From the NCBI RefSeq assembly GCF_004421005.1, contig NZ_CP038026.1, forward strand, positions 5,394,001 to 5,458,000: DNA of 64,000 nt, read 5' to 3'. This DNA is from Pseudoduganella plicata (GTDB taxonomy: Bacteria; Pseudomonadota; Gammaproteobacteria; Burkholderiales; Burkholderiaceae_D). This document shows positions 49,270 to 58,408 of the stretch, in pieces; position 1 is the first letter of the stretch, and each line of letters opens with the position of its first letter. The position numbers were made by a program, and so were the translations under genes. The notes below the pieces were generated by a model. It did not search any database. It was not told where the DNA came from and saw only the letters and a list, made by a program, of their open reading frames with translations.

Positions 49270-52101
49270 TCAATAGATGGTGGCCGGGCTGGCGGGGTCC
49301 TGGCTGGGCGCGACGAGGGGTAGCTCCAGCGTGAATGTCGTCCCCGCCGGGCTGCTGGTCACGCCGATCTGGCCACCCAGCAGCGACGTGACGATGTTGT
49401 AGCTGATCGATAACCCCAGTCCGCTGCCGCCCTGGCCCAGCTTTGTCGTGAAGAACGGATCGAAGATGCGCGACAGGTGTTCCTGGGCGATGCCGCCGCC
49501 GTCGTCGGCAAAGACGACCGTCACCCGCCCGTCCACGGGCGGGCGCGCGGTCAGCTTGATATGGCCGTTGGCGCGGCCGTCGAACGCATGCAGCAGCGCG
49601 TTGTTGATCAGGTTCGTGACGACCTGGCCGAACGGGCCGGGGTAGCTGTCCATGACGATCCCGTCCGGCACCTCGCAGGCGATGCGGTGGCCCGATGCGC
49701 GGATGCGGTTCATCATCGTCGCCACGATTTCGTGCGTGACCTGCTGCAGGTTGAACATGCGGCGCTGCTCCGTGGTGCGGTCCACGGCCACCTGCTTGAA
49801 GCTGGCCACCAGGTCGGCCGCGCTGCGCAGGCCGCGCATCACCAGTTCGGATGCCTTGCGCGCATCGTTGATAAACGCTGTCAGCTCGGAGCGCCGCAGG
49901 CCGGGTCCGTTCATGGTCTTCTCCAGTTCCTCCGTCTTCTGCTCCAGCGTGCTGGCGATCAAGAGGCTGTTGCCGATCGGCGTATTCAGTTCATGCGCGA
50001 CACCGGCCATCAGCGCGCCCAGCGCCGCCAGCTTTTCCTGCGATACCAGCTGCGACTGCGCCTCCTGCAGCTGGCGGTAAGCCTGCGCGTTGTCCAGCGC
50101 GATGGCGCCGTACGCGCACAGCGTGCGGAAGATCAGCCGTTCGCGCTCGCCGTAGGAGTGCGCCTGTGGCGACTGTACGCTCATGACCCCCAGCACCCGC
50201 TCGCCCAGCAGCAGCGGCACGTACAGCGCGCTGGCTGTCGAATCGGGCAGGGGGCCGCGCACCGGCAGGACAGTCGCGTCCTCGATGTAGACCTCGCCGC
50301 GTTCGCGCACGCAGCGCGCGCACCACGCGGTCGTGTCGTCCAGGTCGATGCGCCTGTGTACCATCGGCGCGCCGCCTTCGCGTACGAAGGCCGGCACCAG
50401 GGCGCGCCCGCCGTCGAGCAGGTAGACGGCGAACACGTGCGGCGCCAGCAGCGCCTGCACGTAGCGGTCCAGCACTTCGTAGACGGCGCCGGCGTCCAGA
50501 TGGATCGTGATTTCCTGGCCGATGGCGGACAGGTGCTCCAGCGTCGCGCTGGTTTGCTGCAGCAGTTCGGCGCGGCGCGCCTCCGACATTGCCAGCTCGC
50601 GATGGTGCATCCCTTCCGCGCGCGCCTGCTCCGTTTGCTGGTGCACCTGCATGGCGATGGCCCGGCCCGTCGCTTCCTGGCTGTGGGTCTTTTCATGCGC
50701 CACGCTGGCTGCGCGCGCCATCTCGTAGGCGTTGCGGTAGTCCTCCAGCCGCGCATACTCGGCCGCCAGCGCGTCGAACAGGTCGCCCGGCACTGTATAA
50801 CCCTGGATCGTCGATGCCGTGTGCAGCGCGCGATGCAGGTAATGCAGCGTCGCGTTCGCCTCCGTCATGCCATCCGGCGTCGGCAGCGCGTGGCGGTCGC
50901 CGGCGCGGCTGTGGATCAGGGCCAGCACGCGCAGCCCGGCGATATGGTTGTATGCGTTGTGGTGGCCGTGGGCCAGCTCCACGGCCTGCTGCGCCAGCAC
51001 GAGGGCCTCGGCGGGCCGGTCCAGGAAGCACAGCGCATGGGCCTGGCCTCGCCGCGCCACCATGCGGAAGTCGGCCTGTTCCAGCACGTCGGCGCGCACG
51101 GCCAGGCGCTCGAATGCATCCAGCGCGGCCGCATAGTCGCGCCGCGCCAGGCACAGGTCGCCCTTGTACTGCAGCGCGATGGCATACAGGCGGCTGGCGG
51201 CGTAGGGCTGCAGGATTTCCAGCGCTTCGTGCAGCAGCTCGTCGGCTCCGTCCAGCCGGCCCAGGCGGCGCACCGTGTCGGCCGTGTGCAGCAGCGCCGC
51301 GCCGATGCTGCGCGGCCAGCCCGTGGGCCGCGCCAGGTCGAGCGCGCGCTGCATCCACTCCAGCGCGGAATGATGATCGTTCAGGTTGGAGAACTTTTCG
51401 CCGATATTGGTGGCCGCGATGATGGCCGCACGGATCTGGCCCGTCTCCAGCGCCGCTTCGTAGGTGCGCAGGTAGAAGCCCGCGGCCCCGCCGAAATCGC
51501 TGCTCTGGCTGGCTGCCATGCCGAGGAAGTCGTTGATCCAGCAGTCGAGGGCGGGGGGCGCGTCGTCGGCCAGGTCGAAGCGGTCGCCCCACCGTTCGCG
51601 CGCGCTGCCGATATCGCGCAGCACGGCCCAGCGAGCGCTGGCCGCATCGGCGATGGCTTCCCGTTCGCTGTCGCCGCCATCGCGCGCGGCCTGGGCGCAG
51701 CGGGCCAGTTCGGCGTCGCGGTACAGGTGGTCGCCGTTGTCCACGGCGATCCAGGCGCGCAGCCAGTGCGTGTCCGCGCAGCCGGCATGGTCGCCCAGCC
51801 CGCGCAGCAGGCACAGCGCCTCGTCGGCCAGACGTTGTGCCGTTTCCAGCTCGCCCATCAGCCAGGCCACTTCGGCGCGCAGCAGGCGCAGGCGCCCGAG
51901 GGCGGGACGCAGGAAGTCTTCGGCCGCGACCGGCGGCAGCAGCGCTTCCGCCTCGTCGGCCAGCGCCACGGCGCGCAGGCTGTCGCGCTGGCGCAGGTGC
52001 CAGGCCAGCGGCAGCAGCACCGGCAGCCGAGCGGGACCCCGCAGCGGCAGCAGGGCCAGCTCCCAGTGTGCTACGTCGGTCTCAAGCGCGAACATCTGCA
52101 T
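49270..52101 (-). CDS. Large soluble TPR-GAF sensor histidine kinase
   Basis: 943 residues without membrane helices. TPR-type helical repeats span about 20-540 (e.g. ADELLHEALEILQPYAASRL). A coiled region precedes a GAF domain (about 600-665; AGAVYEVLDRYVQALLAPHV through GERVLGVMSVQSP). The kinase core has ALGALMAGVAHELNTPIGN with His703 and ATPase motifs NLINNALLHAF, DDGGGIAQEHL and GQGGSGLGLSISY. No receiver domain and no response regulator nearby. It follows rsgA by 25 bases, so is probably in the M48-rsgA operon. Confidence 0.87.
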   Translation of the reverse strand: MQMFALETDVAHWELALLPLRGPARLPVLLPLAWHLRQRDSLRAVALADEAEALLPPVAAEDFLRPALGRLRLLRAEVAWLMGELETAQRLADEALCLLRGLGDHAGCADTHWLRAWIAVDNGDHLYRDAELARCAQAARDGGDSEREAIADAASARWAVLRDIGSARERWGDRFDLADDAPPALDCWINDFLGMAASQSSDFGGAAGFYLRTYEAALETGQIRAAIIAATNIGEKFSNLNDHHSALEWMQRALDLARPTGWPRSIGAALLHTADTVRRLGRLDGADELLHEALEILQPYAASRLYAIALQYKGDLCLARRDYAAALDAFERLAVRADVLEQADFRMVARRGQAHALCFLDRPAEALVLAQQAVELAHGHHNAYNHIAGLRVLALIHSRAGDRHALPTPDGMTEANATLHYLHRALHTASTIQGYTVPGDLFDALAAEYARLEDYRNAYEMARAASVAHEKTHSQEATGRAIAMQVHQQTEQARAEGMHHRELAMSEARRAELLQQTSATLEHLSAIGQEITIHLDAGAVYEVLDRYVQALLAPHVFAVYLLDGGRALVPAFVREGGAPMVHRRIDLDDTTAWCARCVRERGEVYIEDATVLPVRGPLPDSTASALYVPLLLGERVLGVMSVQSPQAHSYGERERLIFRTLCAYGAIALDNAQAYRQLQEAQSQLVSQEKLAALGALMAGVAHELNTPIGNSLLIASTLEQKTEELEKTMNGPGLRRSELTAFINDARKASELVMRGLRSAADLVASFKQVAVDRTTEQRRMFNLQQVTHEIVATMMNRIRASGHRIACEVPDGIVMDSYPGPFGQVVTNLINNALLHAFDGRANGHIKLTARPPVDGRVTVVFADDGGGIAQEHLSRIFDPFFTTKLGQGGSGLGLSISYNIVTSLLGGQIGVTSSPAGTTFTLELPLVAPSQDPASPATIY

Positions 52102-52126
52102 GGCAGGCCCCGGAACGGTGGTCAGG

Positions 52127-53023
52127 CTAGTAAAGGGTTTGCGCGGATTCGTGCAGCAGCTGGCCGTACAGCTCATGCCGCAGCGGCGCGATCTTGCCGG
52201 CGGCGAGGGCGTCCAGGATGGCGCATTGCGGTTCGACGAGATGGCGGCAATTGTAGTATTTGCAGCCGCCCAGGTAAGGCTGGAAATCGCGGAAGGCCCG
52301 TTCCAGCATGCCTTCGGACAGGTGGTACAGGCCGAACTCCTGGAAGCCGGGAGAATCGATGACGCTGGCGCCGCCGTCCAGATGATACAGGCGCGTAAAC
52401 GTCGTCGTGTGCTTGCCGGTATCGAGCTTGGCGGAGATCTCGCGGGTGGCGATGTCCGCATCCGGCACCAGCAGGTTGATCAGCGTCGACTTGCCCATGC
52501 CGGACTGGCCGATCAGGATCGTCGACTGTCCCTGCAGCAGCGGCGCCAGCGTGGCGATCGCATGCTCCGGGGCGGCGGCGGCCGAGACTTCGTGCACCGG
52601 ATAGTCCATCGCCTCGTACACTTTCAGGCGCGTGCGCGCCGCTTCCAGGCCGTCCTGCACGTCCACCTTGTTCAGGATCAGCCGCACGGTGATGCCGGCC
52701 GCCTCCGCTGCCACGGTGGCGCGCGATACGAGGTCGTCAGAGAAGCTGGGTTCGGTGGCCACGACGATGAACAGCTGCGTGACGTTCGCCGCCAGCAGCT
52801 TCGACTTGTACTGGTCCGAGCGGTACAGCAGTGTCCTGCGCTCCTGGATTTTATCGATCACCGCCTGGTCGGGCGAGGTGGCCGTCACGTCGACGATGTC
52901 GCCCACGGCCACATTGGTCTTCTTGCCGCGCGTGACGCACTGCACGTGGCTGCCCTCGACGTCGGCCAGGTAATGGCGGCCGTGTGCGGCGATGACGATG
53001 CCGCTCTTCTGTGTTGCCTTCAT
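52127..53023 (-). CDS. rsgA: Ribosome small-subunit-dependent GTPase RsgA
   Basis: Circularly permuted GTPase that checks late 30S maturation. 298 residues: OB-fold N-terminus, then G4 LILNKVD before G1 GQSGMGKSTLINLL and G3 DSPGFQEFGL, the permuted order; C-terminal zinc site GGCKYYNCRHLVEPQCAI. Start overlaps the protease stop by ATGA. Confidence 0.95.
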   Translation of the reverse strand: MKATQKSGIVIAAHGRHYLADVEGSHVQCVTRGKKTNVAVGDIVDVTATSPDQAVIDKIQERRTLLYRSDQYKSKLLAANVTQLFIVVATEPSFSDDLVSRATVAAEAAGITVRLILNKVDVQDGLEAARTRLKVYEAMDYPVHEVSAAAAPEHAIATLAPLLQGQSTILIGQSGMGKSTLINLLVPDADIATREISAKLDTGKHTTTFTRLYHLDGGASVIDSPGFQEFGLYHLSEGMLERAFRDFQPYLGGCKYYNCRHLVEPQCAILDALAAGKIAPLRHELYGQLLHESAQTLY

Positions 53024-54288
53024 TGGACCGCCATGTTCAGGTGCCGGATGCGGATCGAGGCCGGCGGGTGGGAATCGTAGAACGCCGAGTGCAGCGGATC
53101 GGGCGTCAGGGTCGAGGCATTGTCCTCGTACAGCTTGACGAGCGCGGCGACGAGATGCGCCTTGTCCGCATGGCGCGCGGCAAAGGCATCGGCCTCGAAC
53201 TCATGCTTGCGCGAGCCGAGCGAGGCCAGCGGCGAGAACAGGAACGTGAACACGGGCAGCACCAGCATGAACAGGATCAGCGCCAGCGCGTCGTTGCTCT
53301 GGCCGGGGACGATCAGCGGGGACACGCCCAGGCCCGTGTAGAACCAGACCTGGTTCTTCAGCCAGCCGAGCAAAGCGAGGAACGCCAGCGACAGGGCGAA
53401 CATCATCGCGATGCGCTTGACGATGTGTTTGAGCTTGAAGTGGCCCAGCTCGTGCGCCAGCACCGCTTCGATTTCCTGCGGCGCCAGGCGCGCCAGCAGC
53501 GTATCGAAGAACACGATGCGCTTGTTGGCGCCGAAGCCGGAGAAGTAGGCGTTGCCGTGGGCGCTGCGCTTCGAGCCGTCCATGACGAACAGGCCTTTCG
53601 ACGCAAAGCCCACCCGCCCCATCAGGCCCTCGATGCGCGCCTTCAGCGACTCGTCCTGGAGCGGCGTGAACTTGTTGAACAGCGGCGCGATCACGGTGGG
53701 GTAGAGCACCATCACCAGCAGCTGGAAGCCGCTCCACACCAGCCATGTGTAGAGCCACCACAGCGCGCCTGCGCTCTCCATCAGCTTGAGCACGACCCAC
53801 AGCAGCGGCAGGCCCAGTGCGGCGCCCAGCAGCACGCCCTTGACCATGTCGGCAAAGAACAGGCCCGGCGACATCTTGTTGAAGCCGAAGCGCGCCTCCA
53901 GGCGGAACTGGCGGTAGTAATCGAACGGCACGTCGATGGCGCCGGAGATCAGCGCGAAGGCGACGATCAGGCCGAGCTGATACGCCATGCCGCCACCGGT
54001 AGCGCCGAACACCTGTGTCGAGAGCCACTGCAGGCCGCCCAGCAGCGTGAAGCCCACCAGCACGGCCGCGTTGACGAACATCGTGACGATGCCGAACTTG
54101 GTGCGGGCCACGGTGTAGTCGGCCGCCTTGCGGTGTGCTTCCAGCGAGATCTTTTCGCTGAACTCCGCCGGCACGGCGTCGCATTGGGCCAGCACGTGGC
54201 GGATCTGGCGCGACGCGAGCCAGAAGCGCACCGCCAGCATGGCGACAAGGAAGCCGGCAAACAAAATCGAAAACGCGTGTGAATACAT
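53020..54288 (-). CDS. M48 family membrane metalloprotease (Ste24-like)
   Basis: 422 residues with several membrane helices (first at about 5-22) and the zinc motif VLAHELGHFKLKHI, third ligand Glu in KHEFEADAFA. Ste24/CAAX-protease type, probably an inner-membrane quality-control protease. First gene of the operon with rsgA and the TPR kinase; divergent from orn with a 47-base gap that must hold both promoters. Confidence 0.92.
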   Translation of the reverse strand: MYSHAFSILFAGFLVAMLAVRFWLASRQIRHVLAQCDAVPAEFSEKISLEAHRKAADYTVARTKFGIVTMFVNAAVLVGFTLLGGLQWLSTQVFGATGGGMAYQLGLIVAFALISGAIDVPFDYYRQFRLEARFGFNKMSPGLFFADMVKGVLLGAALGLPLLWVVLKLMESAGALWWLYTWLVWSGFQLLVMVLYPTVIAPLFNKFTPLQDESLKARIEGLMGRVGFASKGLFVMDGSKRSAHGNAYFSGFGANKRIVFFDTLLARLAPQEIEAVLAHELGHFKLKHIVKRIAMMFALSLAFLALLGWLKNQVWFYTGLGVSPLIVPGQSNDALALILFMLVLPVFTFLFSPLASLGSRKHEFEADAFAARHADKAHLVAALVKLYEDNASTLTPDPLHSAFYDSHPPASIRIRHLNMAVQ

Positions 54289-54335
54289 TCTATGCCTGTG
54301 AGAAAATGGCGCTCTGTTTAGGCCAAGAGATAATT

Positions 54336-54923
54336 ATGTCACAAGAGAACGAAACTACCGCGCCGCAGCAAGCCGCTCAGCGTCCGAATGAAATGAACCT
54401 GGTCTGGGTCGATATGGAAATGACGGGCCTGGAGCCCGACACCGACCGCATCATCGAGGTGGCCATCGTCGTCACCGACATGCACCTGAACGTGCTGGCC
54501 GAAGGTCCCGTGATGGTCATCCACCAGTCCGATGCGACCCTCGATGCGATGGATTCCTGGAACAAGGGGACGCACGGGCGCTCGGGCCTGATCGACAAGG
54601 TCAAGGCATCCACGGTGACGGAAGAGCAGGCCGAGGCGGAACTGATCGCCTTCATGAAGCAGTGGGTCCCCGCCGGCAAGTCGCCGATGTGCGGCAACAC
54701 GATCGGCCAGGACCGCCGTTTCATGGTGCGCTACATGCCGAAGCTGGAAGCGTTCTTCCACTACCGTAATGTCGACGTGTCGACGCTGAAGGAACTGTGC
54801 CGCCGCTGGAATCCGGCCGTCGTTTCCGGGTTCAAGAAGGCGCAGAAGCATACGGCATTGGCCGACATCCTCGAATCGATCGAAGAGCTGAAGTATTACC
54901 GCGAGCACTTCATCAAGCTGTAA
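54336..54923 (+). CDS. orn: Oligoribonuclease
   Basis: Degrades 2-5 nucleotide RNAs and pGpG, the last step in c-di-GMP turnover. 195 residues, DEDDh exonuclease: WVDMEMTGLEPD, CGNTIGQDRRFM, and HTALADILESI. Start at ATG 54336 after AAGAGA; upstream in-frame codons to 54279 overlap the divergent promoter area. Confidence 0.95.
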   Translation: MSQENETTAPQQAAQRPNEMNLVWVDMEMTGLEPDTDRIIEVAIVVTDMHLNVLAEGPVMVIHQSDATLDAMDSWNKGTHGRSGLIDKVKASTVTEEQAEAELIAFMKQWVPAGKSPMCGNTIGQDRRFMVRYMPKLEAFFHYRNVDVSTLKELCRRWNPAVVSGFKKAQKHTALADILESIEELKYYREHFIKL

Positions 54924-55053
54924 GCGCGCGACGACGGCAAGCAGCGGGTATGCGGACTTTGCGGCTGCGCATGCCGTCGCAGGTGTTGACAGTCGGGTTC
55001 GATCGGGATTGCCTCGGAGCAGGTGAGCCAATCGAATCAATGACTTGGCCGCA

Positions 55054-55085
55054 TGGCACGGGTGTTGCAGAGTTGGCTGCGCAGT
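55054..55085 (+). promoter_or_regulatory. Sigma-54 promoter of PEP-CTERM gene 1
   Basis: TGGCACG-GGTG-TTGCA (55054-55069) fits the consensus at all fixed positions. Seven bases on is CTGCGCAGT (55077-55085), with an 8-base palindrome spanning the expected start near 55080; the same arrangement precedes gene 2. Confidence 0.85.
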
Positions 55086-55119
55086 ACAACCTGTTCTTCA
55101 CCCAACCCGGAGGCTTGCA

Positions 55120-55689
55120 ATGAAACTCTTCAGCAAATTGGCCGCCGCCGCGGTGTGCGCGCTTGCCGCGTCCACCGCCAGCGCGGACTTCCTCGACAGC
55201 CACATCTCGTTCCACAACGACGTCATCTACCACAGCTTTATCCTCGAGCAATCGGGGGGCCTGACGGCGTGGACCGATTCGTACGGACTCGATCCCGCCG
55301 ACCCTGCCAACTTCGATCCGATCGTGTCGCTGTGGCGCGAAGGCGTGCTGGTGGCGTCCAATGATGACAACGACTCCATCCGTCCGGGCGAGCAGGGCAT
55401 CTACGACGCCGGCTTCATCGCCTACGGCCTGACACCGGGCTCGTACCTGTTTACCATCAGCGCCTATGACAACTTCGCGCTGGGCACCACGCTGGGCGCG
55501 GGCTTCCTGCGCGACGGCGAGACGCCAATTGTGCTGGCCAACTGGTGCGAGCCGGCCGGCGTCTGCAATCCGGGCGAATTTGTCCGGCTGAACTGGGCGG
55601 TGACGCCCGTGCCTGAACCCACCACGTGGGCGATGCTGGCGGCCGGGCTGGCGCTGGCCGGCGCGGCGGCACGGCGCCGACGCGGCTGA
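55120..55689 (+). CDS. PEP-CTERM sorted exported protein, DVUA0089-like (copy 1)
   Basis: 189 residues: signal peptide (AAAAVCALAASTASA), a beta-rich domain with FDPIVSLWREGVLVASNDDN and SYLFTISAYDNF, and the sorting tail VPEPTTWAMLAAGLALAGAA with terminal ARRRRG. The tail directs exosortase-dependent cleavage and export, usually linked with extracellular polysaccharide and aggregation. Start at ATG 55120 after CCGGAGG. Paralogous to the next gene (same layout, similar blocks) and separately transcribed. Confidence 0.93.
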   Translation: MKLFSKLAAAAVCALAASTASADFLDSHISFHNDVIYHSFILEQSGGLTAWTDSYGLDPADPANFDPIVSLWREGVLVASNDDNDSIRPGEQGIYDAGFIAYGLTPGSYLFTISAYDNFALGTTLGAGFLRDGETPIVLANWCEPAGVCNPGEFVRLNWAVTPVPEPTTWAMLAAGLALAGAAARRRRG

Positions 55690-55844
55690 ACTCAGCCTGC
55701 TGGCCCTGCCGGACACGTGCCGAGGGGCCGGCAGTGGGAAGCGGTCCCCGGACAGTCGCCAAATCTTACAGCGGTGTCGGCCTGGCTGATAGTGCCGTAG
55801 GAATTCTCCCAACTTTTCAAGTACTTGGACCAGCTGCCTGGACG

Positions 55845-55876
55845 TGGCACGGTTGTTGCAAAAGTGACTGCGCAGT
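55845..55876 (+). promoter_or_regulatory. Sigma-54 promoter of PEP-CTERM gene 2
   Basis: TGGCACG-GTTG-TTGCA (55845-55860) fits the consensus fully, followed after seven bases by CTGCGCAGT (55868-55876), exactly as at gene 1. ACTTGG also occurs upstream of both. Confidence 0.85.
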
Positions 55877-55905
55877 CATTCACCACCTCAACAACGGGAG
55901 CGCTT

Positions 55906-56460
55906 ATGAAACACCTCTGCAAGTCCGCCATTGCCATCCTGTGCGCCAGCGCCGCGTGCCTGGCGCATGCGGATTCCTTCGAGGCCCAGATCGCCTATCA
56001 CAACGATGTCGTCTACCACACGATCACACTGATGCAATCGGCCAACCTGCTGGCCTGGACAGATTCCTACCAGGACGGCACGAACTTCGATCCCATCGTC
56101 GCCATCTGGCGCGATGACGTGCGCCTGGCGGAAAACGACGACGCACCCTGGGTCGGCCCAGGGCAGACCAAATACGATTCCGGCTTCGGCCTGTTCGGGC
56201 TGGAAGCGGGCACGTACGTGTTCACCATCACGGCGTTCGATAACTTCTCCAACGGCGGATTATTGAGCGCCGGCTTCGCGTTCGACAGCCAGGACCCCAT
56301 CCCGCTGAGCGAGTGGTGCGAGCCGTCGAACCACTGCGGGATGGGACCCGCGGTCAGGCTGAACTGGACGGTGACACCGGTGCCGGAACCGACGACGTAC
56401 TCGATGCTGGCGGCCGGGCTGGTGCTGGCCGGCGTGGCGGCGCGGCGCCGGCGCGGCTGA
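55906..56460 (+). CDS. PEP-CTERM sorted exported protein, DVUA0089-like (copy 2)
   Basis: 184 residues; signal peptide ending AHA, core blocks AYHNDVVYHTITLMQSANLL, NFDPIVAIWRDDVRLAENDD, TYVFTITAFDNFSNGG, two cysteines WCEPSNHCG, and tail VPEPTTYSMLAAGLVLAGVA plus ARRRRG. Clearly a paralogue of the 55120-55689 product (HNDVxYH, NFDPIV, LNWxVTPVPEPTT shared). Own sigma-54 promoter and terminator. Confidence 0.93.
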   Translation: MKHLCKSAIAILCASAACLAHADSFEAQIAYHNDVVYHTITLMQSANLLAWTDSYQDGTNFDPIVAIWRDDVRLAENDDAPWVGPGQTKYDSGFGLFGLEAGTYVFTITAFDNFSNGGLLSAGFAFDSQDPIPLSEWCEPSNHCGMGPAVRLNWTVTPVPEPTTYSMLAAGLVLAGVAARRRRG

Positions 56461-56467
56461 GGTGGGG

Positions 56468-56501
56468 AGGCGCCTGCCCCGGGCACAGGCAGGCGCCTTT
56501 T
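56468..56501 (+). terminator. Rho-independent terminator after PEP-CTERM gene 2
   Basis: Perfect 11-base stem AGGCGCCTGCC (56468-56478) / GGCAGGCGCCT (56488-56498) followed by TTTT. It may also serve the convergent UPF0149 gene only weakly. Confidence 0.88.
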
Positions 56502-56528
56502 CAGGCGATTGGTGTTTCCGAGCGCGGC

Positions 56529-57218
56529 TTACTGTTCCGCGCCGCAGCACTTCTTGAATTTCTTGCCGCTGCCGCAAGGGCAGTCGTCGTTGCGGCCGAC
56601 CTTCGGCTCGTCGCGCTTGACGGTGCCGACGGGCGCCTTGCTGCGCGGTACCCAGAACTTGTGGATTGCCGGCAGGTTGGCCTCGATCTCCAGCGCCAGC
56701 TTGTGCGCCTTGACCGGGTCTTCCACTTCCGGCAGCTCTTCTTCCTTGATCTCGTCGGCGCCCAGCAGGTAGATCGGGCGCATCAGGTCGCCAATCTCCG
56801 AATCGAAGATCTCGTCCCACGAGCCAGGGCGCAGTTCCATCCCTTCCCAGAAGCCCCAGCACCACGCTTCCGCGTCGATCAGCGTCTGGCCCTCGTGTTC
56901 GTGCTCGACGAACAGCGGCTCGAATTCCTTCGGCGCCACTTCGAACGTCACCAGCACTTCGTTCATGAAGCGCATGATCAGGTTGACGATGCGCTCTTCT
57001 TCCTTGCCGTTCTTGAATTTCGGCGCCTGCTTGCCATCTTCGCCCCACACGCGCGGCAGCCATTCGGACGGCATGACGGTTTCCGGCCCGATGGCGATGG
57101 CCGTCAGGTAGCCGTGCAGGTGGTCCATCGTCATCGAGTCTTCCGGGCTGCGGTCGCCCAGCAGGAATTGATCCAGTTCGTCGAAATCTTTTTCGGAGAG
57201 GGGCTGGTCGAGTTGCAT
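56529..57218 (-). CDS. UPF0149 (YecA-like) protein with SEC-C zinc motif
   Basis: 229 residues: N-terminal helical UPF0149 domain (SEKDFDELDQFLLGDRSP; MDHLHGYLTAIAIGPE) and a C-terminal SEC-C motif KVGRNDDCPCGSGKKFKKCC that binds zinc and, in SecA and YecA, contacts ribosomes or SecB. I prefer ATG 57218 (MQLDQPL); an upstream TTG at 57239 is possible. Divergent from srkA. Confidence 0.9.
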   Translation of the reverse strand: MQLDQPLSEKDFDELDQFLLGDRSPEDSMTMDHLHGYLTAIAIGPETVMPSEWLPRVWGEDGKQAPKFKNGKEEERIVNLIMRFMNEVLVTFEVAPKEFEPLFVEHEHEGQTLIDAEAWCWGFWEGMELRPGSWDEIFDSEIGDLMRPIYLLGADEIKEEELPEVEDPVKAHKLALEIEANLPAIHKFWVPRSKAPVGTVKRDEPKVGRNDDCPCGSGKKFKKCCGAEQ

Positions 57219-57280
57219 GATGTGCTCTGTTCTGTTCAAAGTAATCCGACAGTATACGCCCTGCGCCTTACAATGGCGAC

Positions 57281-58279
57281 ATGACGCAGCCAGACGACAC
57301 TACCCTACATCCATTCGCCGCCCTGGACCCGGACCGGGTGCTGGACGCACTTGCCAGCGTGGGCCTGCACGGCGACGGCCGCCTGCTGGCGCTGAACAGC
57401 TACGAAAACCGCGTGTATCAGGTGGGCATCGAGGACGGCAAGCCCGTGGTCGCGAAATTCTATCGTCCGGGGCGGTGGAGCGATGCCGCCATCCTGGAAG
57501 AACACGCATTCATGGCGGAACTGCAGGACAAGGAAATTCCCGTGGTGCCGGCGCAGATCCTGGACGGCCGCACGCTGCACGAGTTCGAGGGCTATCGCTT
57601 CGCCGTGTTCGAACGCCATGGCGGCCGGGCGCCGGAACTGGATCGTCGCGACGTGCTGGAGTGGACCGGCCGCTTCATCGGCCGCATCCATGCCGTCGGC
57701 ACCGCGCGGCCCTTTGCCGAACGCCCTGCGCTGGACGTACAGACGTTCGGCGTCGAATCGCGCGACTACCTGCTGGCACAGGGCTTCATTCCCCCGGAAC
57801 TGGTGGACGCGTATCGCACTATCGCCGACCAGGCACTCGACGGCGTGCGTCGCTGCCATGACCGGGCCGGCGACGTGACGCTGTTGCGCCTGCACGGCGA
57901 CTGCCACGGCGGCAACGTGCTGTGGACCGACGCGGGCCCGCACTTTGTCGACTTCGACGATGCACGCATGGGACCGGCGGTGCAGGACCTGTGGATGATG
58001 CTGTCGGGCGAGCGGGGCGACATGGTGCGCCAGCTGTCCGACATCCTGGCCGGCTACGAGGACTTCTGCGAGTTCGATGCGCGCCAGTTGCATCTGGTGG
58101 AAGCGCTGCGCACGCTGCGGCTGATGCATTACGCCGCCTGGCTGGCGCGGCGCTGGGACGATCCCGCGTTCCCGGCCGCCTTCCCGTGGTTTAACACCCA
58201 ACGTTATTGGCAGGACCGCATCCTCGAATTGCGCGAACAGGTGGCGCTGATGGACGAGCCCCCGCTGTGGGCCGCCTGA
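57281..58279 (+). CDS. srkA: Stress response Ser/Thr kinase A (RdoA/YihE)
   Basis: 332-residue APH/choline-kinase-fold protein kinase. N-lobe LNSYENRVYQVGIEDGKPVV and AKFYRPGRWSD; catalytic loop LRLHGDCHGGNVLW and metal-binding VDFDDARMGPAVQD. In enterobacteria it counters stress-induced death and is part of the Cpx regulon. Complete length. Neighbours do not indicate a specific target. Confidence 0.93.
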   Translation: MTQPDDTTLHPFAALDPDRVLDALASVGLHGDGRLLALNSYENRVYQVGIEDGKPVVAKFYRPGRWSDAAILEEHAFMAELQDKEIPVVPAQILDGRTLHEFEGYRFAVFERHGGRAPELDRRDVLEWTGRFIGRIHAVGTARPFAERPALDVQTFGVESRDYLLAQGFIPPELVDAYRTIADQALDGVRRCHDRAGDVTLLRLHGDCHGGNVLWTDAGPHFVDFDDARMGPAVQDLWMMLSGERGDMVRQLSDILAGYEDFCEFDARQLHLVEALRTLRLMHYAAWLARRWDDPAFPAAFPWFNTQRYWQDRILELREQVALMDEPPLWAA

Positions 58280-58408
58280 TGCCGGGCTGACAATGCCGCG
58301 GCGCCGCCCAATCCGTGAATTGGGCGGGAAAACCCGTTCTGCTCGCCCGCTTGGCGTCTGCGGACGAGCCTGATAATGGGAACTCGGAAATCCATTCACG
58401 AGAACCCC

